Shown here: positions 51,793 to 61,022 of the stretch, piece after piece
How positions within the stretch are numbered: the stretch's first letter is position 1
Layout of the letters: the number at the start of each line of letters is the position of its first letter
Origin: Paenibacillus thalictri
GTDB taxonomy: Bacteria; Bacillota; Bacilli; Paenibacillales; NBRC-103111
Assembly: GCF_004307995.1 (NCBI RefSeq)
Contig: NZ_SIRE01000013.1
Location: 62,001 to 126,000 of the forward strand
Direction: 5' to 3'
DNA: 64,000 nt
The notes under the pieces: model-generated
Seen by the model: the letters and a program-made list of their open reading frames with translations, nothing else
Databases searched by the model: none
What the model was told of the DNA's origin: nothing
Made by a program: the position numbers and the translations under genes

Positions 51793-53706
51793 ATGGCTTA
51801 TATGATTCCGGAAACGATTTCCCGTTTGGCTTCCGTCGGCGAACGTGTATTATTTCAAACGTTGAAGCAATATTTGCCCAGCGACTATATGGTTCTGTAT
51901 AAGCCGGAGATTGACGGAAGACGGCCGGATTTTGTGATTGTTGGTCCCGATCTTGGAATTGTCGTGCTGGAAACAAACGATTACGAAAAGAATGCTTTGG
52001 TGCATGTCGATCAACACGAATGGCAAGTACATACTTCCAATGGTGTGTCAGTAGTAGAGAATCCGCTGAAGGAAGCCAAGCGAAGCGCACAGCATGTGGC
52101 GGAGCAAGTAAAAAAAGAGGATAAGCTCATTGTGCGCAGCGGCAAATGGGCCGGTCAATTGAAATTTGAAATTGGTTTTGGAGCGGTATTCACCCGCATG
52201 AAGACGGAAGCGTTCATACAGGGACGACTTTTCGAAGCGATTAATAAGGAACTTGTATTGTGCCGTGATGAGATGGATCCGGAAGAAGACGGTTTCTCCA
52301 CCGATCGGCTGATTGAGAAATTACATAACATGTTTACGAGCTGGAATCATCGATGGTACATCCTGACCAACGAAGATATTCGCGCAATCCGCTACAGCTT
52401 TTATCCCGAATCCAGGCTCAGCATGACGTACAAGCCAGCTGCCTCATACCAAGACCAGTATTTGTTATCCCGGCACAATATGACGATGGACCTGCGCCAG
52501 GACAGCATTGCCCAGCATTTGGGAGACAAGCACCGCTTGATTCGCGGAGTGGCAGGCAGCGGGAAAACATGGGTGCTGGCCAGACGGACTAAAATTTTGG
52601 CTAAAGCGCACCCCGATTGGAACATCCTTGTGCTTTGTTACAGCATTCCGCTGGCTCGTAACTTGGAGCAACTGATTGAACGTATGATCGGCGAACCCGA
52701 GGATTTACTCGACCTGCTGGAAATGATCAATGCGAATGGGCTTAGAGCAGGAGATCAAGTGAAGATCCGCGGCTTTCACCAATGGCTGCAGAACGATTTG
52801 CAAACAAGAGAAGAGGCAATTCCCGCTTTGCTTGGCAAACTGGAAAAAAAGCAAGCGATTCTTCCGACTTACGACGCGATCCTTATTGACGAAGGGCAGG
52901 AATTCGAGCCCGAATGGCTCAAATTGCTCAGCTATGTGTTGAATCCGGCGACCCAGTCCCTGCTGATTGTGGAGGATCGGGCTCAATCGATTCAGAAGCG
53001 AAAAAACAGCCTGTTTCAAGACATTGGCCTCAACTTCCGCGGCCGTTCCAAAATATTGACGGTCAACTACCGCAACACGGCCCAAATTGTCCGGTTCGCC
53101 TGGGATTTCTATCAACGGCATTCGGTTCTTAAGCATAGTGTAGTTCAAGGCTCCACCAAAGGCGTGGAGATCATACCGCCCCAAAGCACAAGGCGCTCCG
53201 GTCCCGAGCCGATGATCAAACGTTTTGGCAGTTTGCATGAAGAGATTGCATATATTGCGGCGCAAATCCGATTCCTTCGGGATGAACGCGGCATTCCTTA
53301 TTCGGACATGCTGATTTTGTATAGAGTCAAAGACCGCTACGACGTTTCCTATGTAGATGTCATCCGAAGAGGATTGAAAGCTGCAGGGCTGCCGTTCGGC
53401 TGGTTATCCGCCGAAGATGGCGAGACCCAGCTCACCGAGCCGACAGAAGACGGTATCCGGATATCAACGATAAACAATGTCAAAGGCCTTGATTTTCAGG
53501 CGGTGTTTATCGTCAATATGGAAAGTATGCCTTATCCGCTGGAAGAACTTGAGGAACGGGAAGTATCGCTGCTTTATATCGGCATGACCCGCGCGCTGGA
53601 ATGGTTGTATCTTACTTACAGCGGGGAGTCGAAGTTTACTTTATATTTCGAGGAATTGGCCCGGAAAAGATCAAGCCCAATCGCTTCAGAGACACGAATG
53701 GGTTAA
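51793..53706 (+). CDS. NERD-domain nuclease-like / UvrD-type helicase fusion
   Basis: A 637-residue protein. The N-terminal NERD domain (about 10-140) has the nuclease-like motif PDFVIVGPDLGIVVLETNDYEK, with Asp and Glu, although the usual catalytic lysine arrangement is altered. It is followed by a superfamily 1 helicase: Walker A GVAGSGKTW with Lys258, ILIDEGQEFEPEW (motif II), VEDRAQSIQKRKNS (motif III), ILTVNYRNTAQIVRF (motif IV), STINNVKGLDFQAVFIVNME (motif V) and LLYIGMTRALEWLYLTYSG (motif VI). Likely roles are DNA repair, recombination or defence. The ATG at 51793 follows GGGGTG; the longer frame from 51736 is less likely. Confidence 0.82.
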   Translation: MAYMIPETISRLASVGERVLFQTLKQYLPSDYMVLYKPEIDGRRPDFVIVGPDLGIVVLETNDYEKNALVHVDQHEWQVHTSNGVSVVENPLKEAKRSAQHVAEQVKKEDKLIVRSGKWAGQLKFEIGFGAVFTRMKTEAFIQGRLFEAINKELVLCRDEMDPEEDGFSTDRLIEKLHNMFTSWNHRWYILTNEDIRAIRYSFYPESRLSMTYKPAASYQDQYLLSRHNMTMDLRQDSIAQHLGDKHRLIRGVAGSGKTWVLARRTKILAKAHPDWNILVLCYSIPLARNLEQLIERMIGEPEDLLDLLEMINANGLRAGDQVKIRGFHQWLQNDLQTREEAIPALLGKLEKKQAILPTYDAILIDEGQEFEPEWLKLLSYVLNPATQSLLIVEDRAQSIQKRKNSLFQDIGLNFRGRSKILTVNYRNTAQIVRFAWDFYQRHSVLKHSVVQGSTKGVEIIPPQSTRRSGPEPMIKRFGSLHEEIAYIAAQIRFLRDERGIPYSDMLILYRVKDRYDVSYVDVIRRGLKAAGLPFGWLSAEDGETQLTEPTEDGIRISTINNVKGLDFQAVFIVNMESMPYPLEELEEREVSLLYIGMTRALEWLYLTYSGESKFTLYFEELARKRSSPIASETRMG

Positions 53707-53724
53707 TAAGCAGGGGTTACAAAC

Positions 53725-53750
53725 GAGGAGCCGCTATGGCGGCTTCTCTT
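53725..53750 (+). terminator. Terminator after the NERD-helicase gene
   Basis: GAGGAGCCGC (53725-53734) pairs with GCGGCTTCTC (53739-53748) with one G-U pair, followed by a T-rich tract. Confidence 0.8.
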
Positions 53751-53842
53751 CTTTGTGGTTCGTTGCAATAAGACATATATCGACAACAACCGATTTTTGA
53801 TATACTCGATGTATTACCTTTAAGCGAAAGAAGAGATCCGCC

Positions 53843-54712
53843 ATGACCCCACGTCCGAACTTTCTGATGACGATGACTGTATTATTGATTTTATCCGGAT
53901 GTGCCGCGGAAGTTACTAGAACGCAGCCCATGGTTGCCGTTGTCCCGCACGATGCCGATCCGCTCGGTGAAACAGAGTGGGGCATCATCGACCCGCAGCC
54001 GCAGCTCTCGGCAGCTGAACCATTAAAGAAGGATTCCAACCAGCCAGCGTTGGCCGTATCGCTGCAAAAAGATGCAGAAGCCATCGACGTCAAACGCAAG
54101 GTGATCTATTCCGGCTCACGCAGTGTAAAAAAAGTCGCGCTGACGTTTGACGACGGGCCCGATAAAGTATATACGCAGAAAATTTTGGACATTTTGCAGG
54201 AAAATAAGGTGAAGGCCACTTTTTTTGTGTTGGGAGCCCATGCTGAGAAATATCCGGAGATGGTGAAGCGAATGGCCAAGGAAGGCCATGTCGTGGGCAA
54301 CCATTCCTGGGACCATGCCAATCTAACGAAGCTTTCCGGGGACGAATTGATTGACGAAGTCGAACGTGCGGACCGGACGATCGAAAAATTAACCGGGAGT
54401 TATCCCGCCTTATTCCGTGCCCCTTACGGGGAGGTATCGAAGGAGTTATTCGATGTGGTGGAAAAGACGCCGAACCGTTCCGTGATCGGCTGGTCGGTTG
54501 ATACCCGCGATTGGGAGAAGGTCAGTGCCGACAAAATTCTCGCCACCGTCAAAAAGGAAACAAAACCGGGTGCGATCCTGCTTGAGCATTGTGCCGGCGG
54601 CAAAGGGGGCGATTTGTCGAATACCATTCAAGCGCTCCCGAAGATCATTGCGTATTTGAAGAGCGAAGGGTATTCGTTTGTGACGGTTCCCGAACTTCTG
54701 AATCCGACTTAA
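53843..54712 (+). CDS. Polysaccharide deacetylase lipoprotein (PdaC/PgdA type, NodB domain)
   Basis: A 289-residue membrane-anchored deacetylase. A short lipoprotein signal ends in LSGC, then a linker of about 85 residues leads to the NodB domain (about 93-289). Motif 1 is ALTFDDGPD (catalytic base and metal Asp), motif 2 NHSWDH (metal His residues), motif 3 RAPYGE, motif 4 GWSVDTRDW, motif 5 ILLEHCAGG. It removes acetyl groups from peptidoglycan or surface polysaccharide outside the membrane. In motif 5 the usual Leu-His is kept as LEH, with Cys following. It is monocistronic, with a terminator after it. Confidence 0.88.
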   Translation: MTPRPNFLMTMTVLLILSGCAAEVTRTQPMVAVVPHDADPLGETEWGIIDPQPQLSAAEPLKKDSNQPALAVSLQKDAEAIDVKRKVIYSGSRSVKKVALTFDDGPDKVYTQKILDILQENKVKATFFVLGAHAEKYPEMVKRMAKEGHVVGNHSWDHANLTKLSGDELIDEVERADRTIEKLTGSYPALFRAPYGEVSKELFDVVEKTPNRSVIGWSVDTRDWEKVSADKILATVKKETKPGAILLEHCAGGKGGDLSNTIQALPKIIAYLKSEGYSFVTVPELLNPT

Positions 54713-54743
54713 TAATAATACATATTACTGATTTAACAACCTC

Positions 54744-54776
54744 AGCCTGCTATTGCTTCAGTTAGCAGGCTCATTT
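54744..54776. terminator. Terminator between convergent genes
   Basis: AGCCTGCTA (54744-54752) pairs with TAGCAGGCT (54763-54771), with a T-rich tract after it. It serves the deacetylase gene and perhaps the minus-strand small-protein operon. Confidence 0.78.
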
Positions 54777-54828
54777 TATTGCTCTTCGATTCACCGCGTT
54801 AATATAGTGAATTACATTCTTTTGCGGC

Positions 54829-55053
54829 TTAGCGTATGCGCGGGAAGGTAATCCAGCTCAGCAGATTCAATCGCGACTTTTTACCCTTTTCTCGGACTTG
54901 ACCGATAAATTCGCCAAGGAAATTTTCCCATTTTTGTCCAATTTCCTTCTTTATGCTGTCGTTTTCAAGCACCAGTTTTACGCTTTCGTCAATGGCCAAT
55001 TCGATGTGAGATAAAGCATCCCGCAAATGAAGGTCAATATTTTGTTCCGTCAT
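54829..55053 (-). CDS. Small charged protein of unknown function (P-type ATPase operon)
   Basis: A 74-residue soluble protein, mostly helical and amphipathic (LHLRDALSHIELAIDESVKLVLEND, Asp/Glu-rich first half; Lys/Arg-rich end GKKSRLNLLSWITFPRIR). No known motif. Its start overlaps the preceding gene by 4 bases (ATGA), and GGAGATTGG lies upstream, so it is translationally coupled as the last gene of the P-type ATPase operon. Confidence 0.65.
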   Translation of the reverse strand: MTEQNIDLHLRDALSHIELAIDESVKLVLENDSIKKEIGQKWENFLGEFIGQVREKGKKSRLNLLSWITFPRIR

Positions 55054-55325
55054 CGTCCAATCTCCTCATCCTGAGCATCGGCCAGCGCGATTTCTTTGTC
55101 CAGCTGCTTTTTCATTCTTTCGAACTGGGCTTCGGCCACGATGTCTTCGACTTCTTGGCGCGCTATTTGCACAAGAGCTCTGGCACGGTTCAACAAAAAA
55201 GAGCCTCCTTGCGTTCCGCCGGCGGCGGCTGGACGAAATGCGGACTTGGCGACGGGCAATAAAGCCGATGCCGCGACGGCAAGGGCAGCGCCAATAATGA
55301 TTTTGTCTAGATTTTTTTGAATCAT
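55050..55325 (-). CDS. Small membrane-anchored protein in P-type ATPase operon (DUF5132/DUF1490-like)
   Basis: A 91-residue protein: one N-terminal hydrophobic segment (IIIGAALAVAASALLPVA, residues 9-26), a Gly/Ala-rich turn and an amphipathic, coiled-coil-prone tail (ARQEVEDIVAEAQFERMKKQLDKEI). The plan (anchor plus charged tail with DIVAEA) resembles the small DUF5132/DUF1490 proteins found next to P-type ATPases in mycobacteria, some of which assist metal efflux. No metal-binding tail motif is visible. AGGAGG precedes its ATG. It lies 45 bases after the P-type ATPase gene. Confidence 0.6.
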   Translation of the reverse strand: MIQKNLDKIIIGAALAVAASALLPVAKSAFRPAAAGGTQGGSFLLNRARALVQIARQEVEDIVAEAQFERMKKQLDKEIALADAQDEEIGR

Positions 55326-55370
55326 TGTTTTTGCCTCCTAAAGCTAAAATATAAGATGTGACTGCGGCAT

Positions 55371-58300
55371 TTAAGCCGCAGTAATGGGGTTGTAGGTGTG
55401 TGTTGTTCCGATTGCGGGTTTTGCCTGCAGCAAAGCCAAAACGGACTTGGAAATGAGCGAAACGGACCCGGCGACACCAAGTATAGGGATCCAATAAGCC
55501 AAGGGCAGGGGAGCGGTATGGAAAAAGCCGGCCAACGGCGGAATGTACAAAGTCCCTAATAAAGCCAACCAGGAAATGCCAAGAGCGCCTAGCAAAAAGC
55601 GGTCCTTCGTCCAGTCGCGGAGTTTTTCCTCGGAGCCTTCCTGCCTCCACGAAAATGTTTGCAGCAGTTGTCCCGCAACCAACGTAGCAAAGGCGATGCT
55701 CCGTCCGACAGGAACCGGGAGGCCCATGACACGGCTCGCGGCAAACAAGCCAACCGATCCTAACCCTAATAGAACCCCTCTTGTGATCACCTTGCGGTAC
55801 AAATCTTGATCCACAATGTCCGTCCGTTTTGTCAGCTTCGTTTTATTGCCCGGGTTTACGGCTAACACCATCGCCGGCAACGCATCGGTCAGTAGGTTCA
55901 TCAACAAGATTTGAATCGGTACAAGGGGGATAGGCAGGCCGATTATTACGGCAGCGCTGGTGACGATGATCTCCGCCAAATTACCTGTCAACAAACAGCC
56001 AAGCGCTTTACGGATATTGCCGATAATCGTCCGGCCTTCTTTAACACCGTCGACAATCGTGCCAAAATGATCCTCCGTGAGCACCATGTCCGCAGCCTGC
56101 TTGGTTACTTCCGTTCCGGTTCGGCCCATTGCAATGCCTATATTGGCTTGTTTGATCGCAGGCGTATCGTTAATCCCGTCACCGGTCATGGCGACGATAT
56201 GCCCCCGTTTTTGAAAAGCCGTAATAATGCGCAGCTTATGCTCGGGAGTGACCCGGGCAAAAATGGAAATTTGATCCGCCATTTGAACGAGCTCATCGTT
56301 GGTCAGCCGGTCGAGCTCATGTCCGGATATTACGTTTTGCATACCGTTATAGATTCCCAACTGCTTGGCGATGGCAATGGCTGTAATCGGGTGGTCGCCC
56401 GTGATCATCACCGGTTTTACTCCGAGGGCGACAGCTTCGCGAATATGATGCTCCAGCTCGGGTTTGGGAGGGTCCATCATGCCGGCCATGCCAACATAAA
56501 TAAGCTCCCGTTCATCATCGATATCCTCTTCCTTGGCATTGCCGTCGACCGGCCGGTAGGCAAAAGCGAGCACTCGCAGCGCATCGGCCGAGAAGCTTTC
56601 ATTTTGCCTTAAAATAAGCTGCTTTTGTTCCTCGGTCAGCGGCAAAATGTCGCCGTTTTTCTGATATCGGCTGCAGTGGCGTAAAATCGATTCCACCGCA
56701 CCTTTGGAGAAGAGATAACACTCCTGATCCGATTGAAGATCTTTGCAAACGACGCTCATTTTTGCCGTATTGGAATCAAACGGGATTTCGAGTCCGCGGT
56801 GCCAATGGGACATATCTTTAAGCCACAGCCCGTTTTTGGCTGCAAGCGTCAGAAGTGCGCCTTCCGTCGGATCGCCTTTGATGATCCATTGATCCTCCTG
56901 CTGTTCGAGCTGGCTATTATTGCACAGCAAGCATATTTGCAGCATCCGGTTCAGATCGGGATCGTTTGCGGAATGCCGTTGATTCTCCTGCCCGACCGGC
57001 ATGGCGGCGGAGGCAGCTACTTCGGGCACTCGCTCTTGCAAGGCCCCCGACGGCTCATAACCGTTGCCAGTCACATTCCAGCTGCGGGCTGTTGTGGACA
57101 GCGTTTTGACGGTCATTTCATTTTTGGTCAACGTGCCTGTTTTATCGGTACATATGACAGTCGTTCTGCCCAGTGTCTCCAAAGAAGAAAGCTTGCGGAT
57201 CAACGCGTGTTTTTTGGCCATCCGGAAGATTCCGGCGCTTAAAGCGATCGTGATCGTAACCGGCAGTCCTTCGGGGATGGCGGAAGCCGTTAAGGTCAGA
57301 GCGGTCGAGACCATTTGCGGTACCGGGATGCCGCGAAGCAATCCGACTACGAAGATGATTCCACCGGCCGCCAATGCGCCTTTTACGAACTTTTTGCTGA
57401 TGGAAGTTACTTTTTCCTGCAGCGGGGTGACATCTCTCTCCTGCTGTTTCAACAGAGACATGAGATGACCCATTTCGGTATTCATCCCCGTATGCACCAC
57501 AATGCCTTTGCCTCTGCCGCCGCATACGTCGGTTCCCATAAAAAGCATATTGGTCCGTTCCGTCAGAGAACAATTCTCTGCCACAACGGATTCGTTTTTC
57601 TCGATCGGATGAGATTCCCCGGTCAGCGGCGCTTCATTGACACGCAAATTCCAGGAGCTGAGCAGCCGAATATCCGCCGGGATACGGTCTCCGGCTTCTA
57701 GGCAAACGATATCTCCCGGAACCAGCTCTTCGGCGCTTAACTCGAATTCCCGGTTGTCCCGCAGGACCTTGCACACGGGCGCTTGGAACTGATTCAGCGA
57801 CTCCACGACTTTCTCCGCTTTCCGCTCCTGCATTGTTCCGATGGCGGCATTGGCGAGCAAAATGACTCCCATGGCGATACCGTCAAACAAACCACCGGTG
57901 AATAAAGCGAGAGCGGTTGTGCCCGTAAGGATCAGGGTTGTAAATTCCTTAAATTGTCCCAAATAAGACAGAAGCCACGGAGTTGTTTTTTTACCTTCCA
58001 ACCGGTTAAGGCCGTATTGGTTTCGTACCGAAACGGCGCAATCGGACGCCAGGCCGGTCTGCATGTTGGAATGCAATGTGCCCATGACGTGTTCGGACGG
58101 CAGCGCATGCCAACGGTAAGCTTCGGATGTTACTGCAATTTCATGGTGCGCCAAGGGCTGCGGGAAAGACAAAACCTCGCTTTTTTTGGCCGCTCGGGAC
58201 ATAAACAGCAGAGTTAGGGCATCTCCAGCCAAATTGATGGCCGGGGCGCTTAACATTCCCAACGTAGCCAAAACGGACCCTATCATATTCCATTTTTTGG

Positions 58301-60062
58301 TTATTTTGGCGTGTTGATGCACCGTACGGTCCATTCCTTCGGCGAACAAGGCGGTTTCCCGAATACGGTTTAGTTCAACAACCGAAATCGACGGTAAGCC
58401 GGCTTCCTTATAAAACCGGTTGAGCGGATTCTCCTCGACAGCGGCGACAAATAACACATCTTCTCCGCTTTGATGAAGCGCAGCGGTCCGTTCAAGCACT
58501 TCGCCCGCTTCCAGCGATAACCAGCCGGTATCCAAATGATGCGAAGCCAGCTCGTCTTCGTTTATATTCAAGCTGTTATGTAATAACCCAAGCTGCCACC
58601 CTCGTTCGGCCAACGATGCGGCGGCAACGGTATATTCATTGACTAAGCTTTGCTGCTGCCTGGCGATAAAACCAAGGCATTCGCTTCTGCTGCCGGTATG
58701 TTTTCCAACAAAAAGCACGTCGTAGCCTTTTTTGGCAACCCGCTTGGCTTTAAGTTCGTATAGGTCACAGTCAATCCCATGCTCCTGCAAATATTTACAG
58801 CTGCCTATCACAATCCGCGAATCGTTTAATTTACCTTGAATGCCCTGCTGGTCTTCCGCCACGTGGAAGGCGGTGCGGATCGTCCGGCAAGTTTGTTTGG
58901 CTTTCTTGTACACTTCATCTTTCCATGGGTGATTGCTTTTCTCCATTAAAGAAGCGGCTAAGCATATGATTTTATCGGCATCTTGTTGTTTATCCGTAAT
59001 GCATTCCATTTCTTCGATTTGCGGACGGTGAAAAAGCAGCGACGAATCTTCGATTAAAACTGTCTTGGTACGTGCAAGCCGGGATAAAGAACCTTTTTCC
59101 GGGATGACATACCGTTTCTCCTCGGACACGAGTTCGGCCTGATTCCATGCGTATTGGGCAGGCAAAGTCATCGGTCTGGGATTTGCAGCGAGCAGAACGG
59201 CGATTGCGCGCAGCGGATTCCGGGTAACGGCCCAAGTAACCCCGGCGGCAACGATCCCTAACTTGCCGGATATCTCGCTGTATCTTTGGATTTCCGGTGA
59301 TAGATCAGCCGGCTCTTGACCAGTCAACACAGAGCTGCTCCGCTTCCAGTTGACATATTGCAGAAGGCTCAGCCCGGCAAGCACGACCAGATTTTCGCGT
59401 ATTAACGCAAGAGCGAGAGAGCTTGCGCCCAAAACAAGGTCCGAGTTGATCTTTTTGTCAGCGGAAAAAGCCCGAATCCCCCGTTTCAGGAACGGGTAAC
59501 CGGTAATTACGGAAACAAACGCGGATAAATAAAACGGCGCCGGGCTTCGGGCCAAAGCGGAACGTCCCATAAACAGCTGTTTCACACCGAGTAACGCTAA
59601 ACCGCCCATCGATAACGCGAGTGGTATCGGAATTTTCTCCGCAGCCCATTTTCTACTGTCACTGATGATTGCCGGGGCCTGCACCGCCGGTATTTCCGAT
59701 TCCGGGGCCATGTGAATGGCTGCCGCTATTTCTTTCCTGGTGTCGATCGATTCGGATGGATCCGGCTCGGCGCCGGCTCTTGGCGCGGAAGAAACGTCTA
59801 TTTCCGGTACAGCGACGCCTTGACTTTCTATCGTATCGATTATTGCGAAAATGCATGGTGCCGCAACACGTTTTTCGTCGTATAACAGCAGCAATCTCCC
59901 TGTAATGACGCAGGGTTCGATTTTATAGATTCCTTCCAATGCTGACAATTTCTGAATTAGAAGCTCTGCAATATCATTGTTATGCTGCAGGCCGCAAATC
60001 TCCATACGTATTCTGCCTGGCAAGATTCGAAGGAATCTATCTTTGTGTCGCAAAACTGGCAT
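55371..60062 (-). CDS. Very large P-type ATPase with a degenerate N-terminal half (CtpH/CtpI-like)
   Basis: A 1563-residue cation ATPase, about 1.7 times the usual length. An HMA-like fold at the N-terminus (ILPGRIRMEICGLQ) lacks the CxxC metal site. An inactive P-type half follows: KTVLIEDSSLLFHRP occupies the place of DKTGTLT. The C-terminal half is complete and P2-type: TGES (in APLTGESHPIE), AIPEGLPV in TM4, phospho-Asp973 in CTDKTGTLTKNEMT, MTGDGINDTPAIKQ and C-terminal TM segments with NLLTDALPAM. Cation specificity (Ca, Mg or other) is not clear. The ATG at 60062 follows GGGGTAAGGAGA by about 9 bases; a GTG at 60119 has no ribosome site. The gene heads a minus-strand operon with two small proteins and diverges from two more. 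Confidence 0.85.
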   Translation of the reverse strand: MPVLRHKDRFLRILPGRIRMEICGLQHNNDIAELLIQKLSALEGIYKIEPCVITGRLLLLYDEKRVAAPCIFAIIDTIESQGVAVPEIDVSSAPRAGAEPDPSESIDTRKEIAAAIHMAPESEIPAVQAPAIISDSRKWAAEKIPIPLALSMGGLALLGVKQLFMGRSALARSPAPFYLSAFVSVITGYPFLKRGIRAFSADKKINSDLVLGASSLALALIRENLVVLAGLSLLQYVNWKRSSSVLTGQEPADLSPEIQRYSEISGKLGIVAAGVTWAVTRNPLRAIAVLLAANPRPMTLPAQYAWNQAELVSEEKRYVIPEKGSLSRLARTKTVLIEDSSLLFHRPQIEEMECITDKQQDADKIICLAASLMEKSNHPWKDEVYKKAKQTCRTIRTAFHVAEDQQGIQGKLNDSRIVIGSCKYLQEHGIDCDLYELKAKRVAKKGYDVLFVGKHTGSRSECLGFIARQQQSLVNEYTVAAASLAERGWQLGLLHNSLNINEDELASHHLDTGWLSLEAGEVLERTAALHQSGEDVLFVAAVEENPLNRFYKEAGLPSISVVELNRIRETALFAEGMDRTVHQHAKITKKWNMIGSVLATLGMLSAPAINLAGDALTLLFMSRAAKKSEVLSFPQPLAHHEIAVTSEAYRWHALPSEHVMGTLHSNMQTGLASDCAVSVRNQYGLNRLEGKKTTPWLLSYLGQFKEFTTLILTGTTALALFTGGLFDGIAMGVILLANAAIGTMQERKAEKVVESLNQFQAPVCKVLRDNREFELSAEELVPGDIVCLEAGDRIPADIRLLSSWNLRVNEAPLTGESHPIEKNESVVAENCSLTERTNMLFMGTDVCGGRGKGIVVHTGMNTEMGHLMSLLKQQERDVTPLQEKVTSISKKFVKGALAAGGIIFVVGLLRGIPVPQMVSTALTLTASAIPEGLPVTITIALSAGIFRMAKKHALIRKLSSLETLGRTTVICTDKTGTLTKNEMTVKTLSTTARSWNVTGNGYEPSGALQERVPEVAASAAMPVGQENQRHSANDPDLNRMLQICLLCNNSQLEQQEDQWIIKGDPTEGALLTLAAKNGLWLKDMSHWHRGLEIPFDSNTAKMSVVCKDLQSDQECYLFSKGAVESILRHCSRYQKNGDILPLTEEQKQLILRQNESFSADALRVLAFAYRPVDGNAKEEDIDDERELIYVGMAGMMDPPKPELEHHIREAVALGVKPVMITGDHPITAIAIAKQLGIYNGMQNVISGHELDRLTNDELVQMADQISIFARVTPEHKLRIITAFQKRGHIVAMTGDGINDTPAIKQANIGIAMGRTGTEVTKQAADMVLTEDHFGTIVDGVKEGRTIIGNIRKALGCLLTGNLAEIIVTSAAVIIGLPIPLVPIQILLMNLLTDALPAMVLAVNPGNKTKLTKRTDIVDQDLYRKVITRGVLLGLGSVGLFAASRVMGLPVPVGRSIAFATLVAGQLLQTFSWRQEGSEEKLRDWTKDRFLLGALGISWLALLGTLYIPPLAGFFHTAPLPLAYWIPILGVAGSVSLISKSVLALLQAKPAIGTTHTYNPITAA

Positions 60063-60220
60063 TTTTCCAAATCTCCTTACCCCTGCTTTTAATAACAAAA
60101 TGGTTTGGTTATTATTCACAAACGCAACTTAAATATGCATATTTTTACTTGTCCGTTCCGGGAATAAAAATTTCATATAATGGAATATTTTAATTACAAC
60201 CTAGAGGAGGGAATCGTCAG

Positions 60221-60427
60221 ATGAAATCGCCAATCGCTTTTCTTTTTGCCGCCGCCGCCGTCGTATTAGCCGTTTCTCCGGAAGCCAGAAAAGCCGCGCG
60301 CAGACTTGCCGTAAAAGGGACCGAACTGATTCTGGACGTCACGGACCAAGTGAAAGACGCCACGTCAGGTATCCCATCCGCTGCAGCGGATGATGAACAG
60401 GGCACGGAACGTCCGGCAGTCCCTTAA
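60221..60427 (+). CDS. Small membrane-anchored protein next to the P-type ATPase
   Basis: A 68-residue protein: an N-terminal hydrophobic segment (IAFLFAAAAVVLAVS, residues 4-18), a basic stretch (PEARKAARRLAVKG) and an acidic hydrophilic tail. It resembles the small YtxH-like or DUF5132-like proteins. A strong ribosome site (AGAGGAGGGAA) precedes the ATG. It is divergent from the P-type ATPase gene with 158 bases between. Function is not recognised. Confidence 0.65.
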   Translation: MKSPIAFLFAAAAVVLAVSPEARKAARRLAVKGTELILDVTDQVKDATSGIPSAAADDEQGTERPAVP

Positions 60428-60535
60428 GGGCCGCTGGGAAATGCAGGATGGACGGTTCTTGTCGTTTTTTTCAATCGCGGTTAGGGAACAATTCAGTTTG
60501 TAAAGACACGTAAATACCGATAAGGAGTGATCGGC

Positions 60536-61009
60536 ATGCTGCAGGGCGGTTCTTTATTAGGCGGAATTGTTTCCGGAAGCATTACTCAATTGAAGGATAC
60601 GATAAGTTTGCGCAAAGGCCAGATGAATAAAAAAGAATTTGCCGTGCAAACGGCGGGAAACGTAACGGGGGCCATCGGTGTTATGGCGGGCATTGAATAC
60701 GGAGCTATCGTCGGTACTTCAATAATGCCGGGAGTCGGTACTGTCATCGGTTCGGTCATCGGCGCTGTGGTTGGCAATAAGATGGGTCAGACGATTGGAA
60801 CCAAAGCAGGCAGCAGCCTTATGAACAGCAATATTATAAGCAATATATCCCAAGCCGCCGCCAAAGTAACCGACGCGGTATCGGACTCGGCCGCCAAAAT
60901 GACTGAAGTGGTATCGGAATCGGCGGCTAAAGTAACGGAAGCCGTGTCGGAGACTGCATCTAAGGTCACTGAGGTTGTTACGGAATCGACAGCCGCAGTA
61001 AGCCCGTAA
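60536..61009 (+). CDS. Glycine-zipper protein with C-terminal 11-residue repeats
   Basis: A 157-residue protein. The N-terminal half is rich in glycine, with a zipper-like hydrophobic region (TAGNVTGAIGVMAGIEYGAIV, GVGTVIGSVIGAVVGNKMG). The C-terminal part contains four 11-residue repeats from about residue 107: AAKVTDAVSDS, AAKMTEVVSES, AAKVTEAVSET, ASKVTEVVTES. Such 11-mers resemble group 3 LEA and apolipoprotein-like amphipathic helices that lie on membranes. The ATG at 60536 is 8 bases after AAGGAG; the in-frame GTG at 60527 overlaps it. It is in the same direction as the genes at 60221 and 61023. Function not known. Confidence 0.68.
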   Translation: MLQGGSLLGGIVSGSITQLKDTISLRKGQMNKKEFAVQTAGNVTGAIGVMAGIEYGAIVGTSIMPGVGTVIGSVIGAVVGNKMGQTIGTKAGSSLMNSNIISNISQAAAKVTDAVSDSAAKMTEVVSESAAKVTEAVSETASKVTEVVTESTAAVSP

Positions 61010-61022
61010 GGAGCGTGCGGCT

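Noticed and set aside
60063..60119. GTG start adding 19 residues to the P-type ATPase
   Set aside because: No ribosome site before the GTG, and a strong one lies within the extension, in front of the ATG at 60062.
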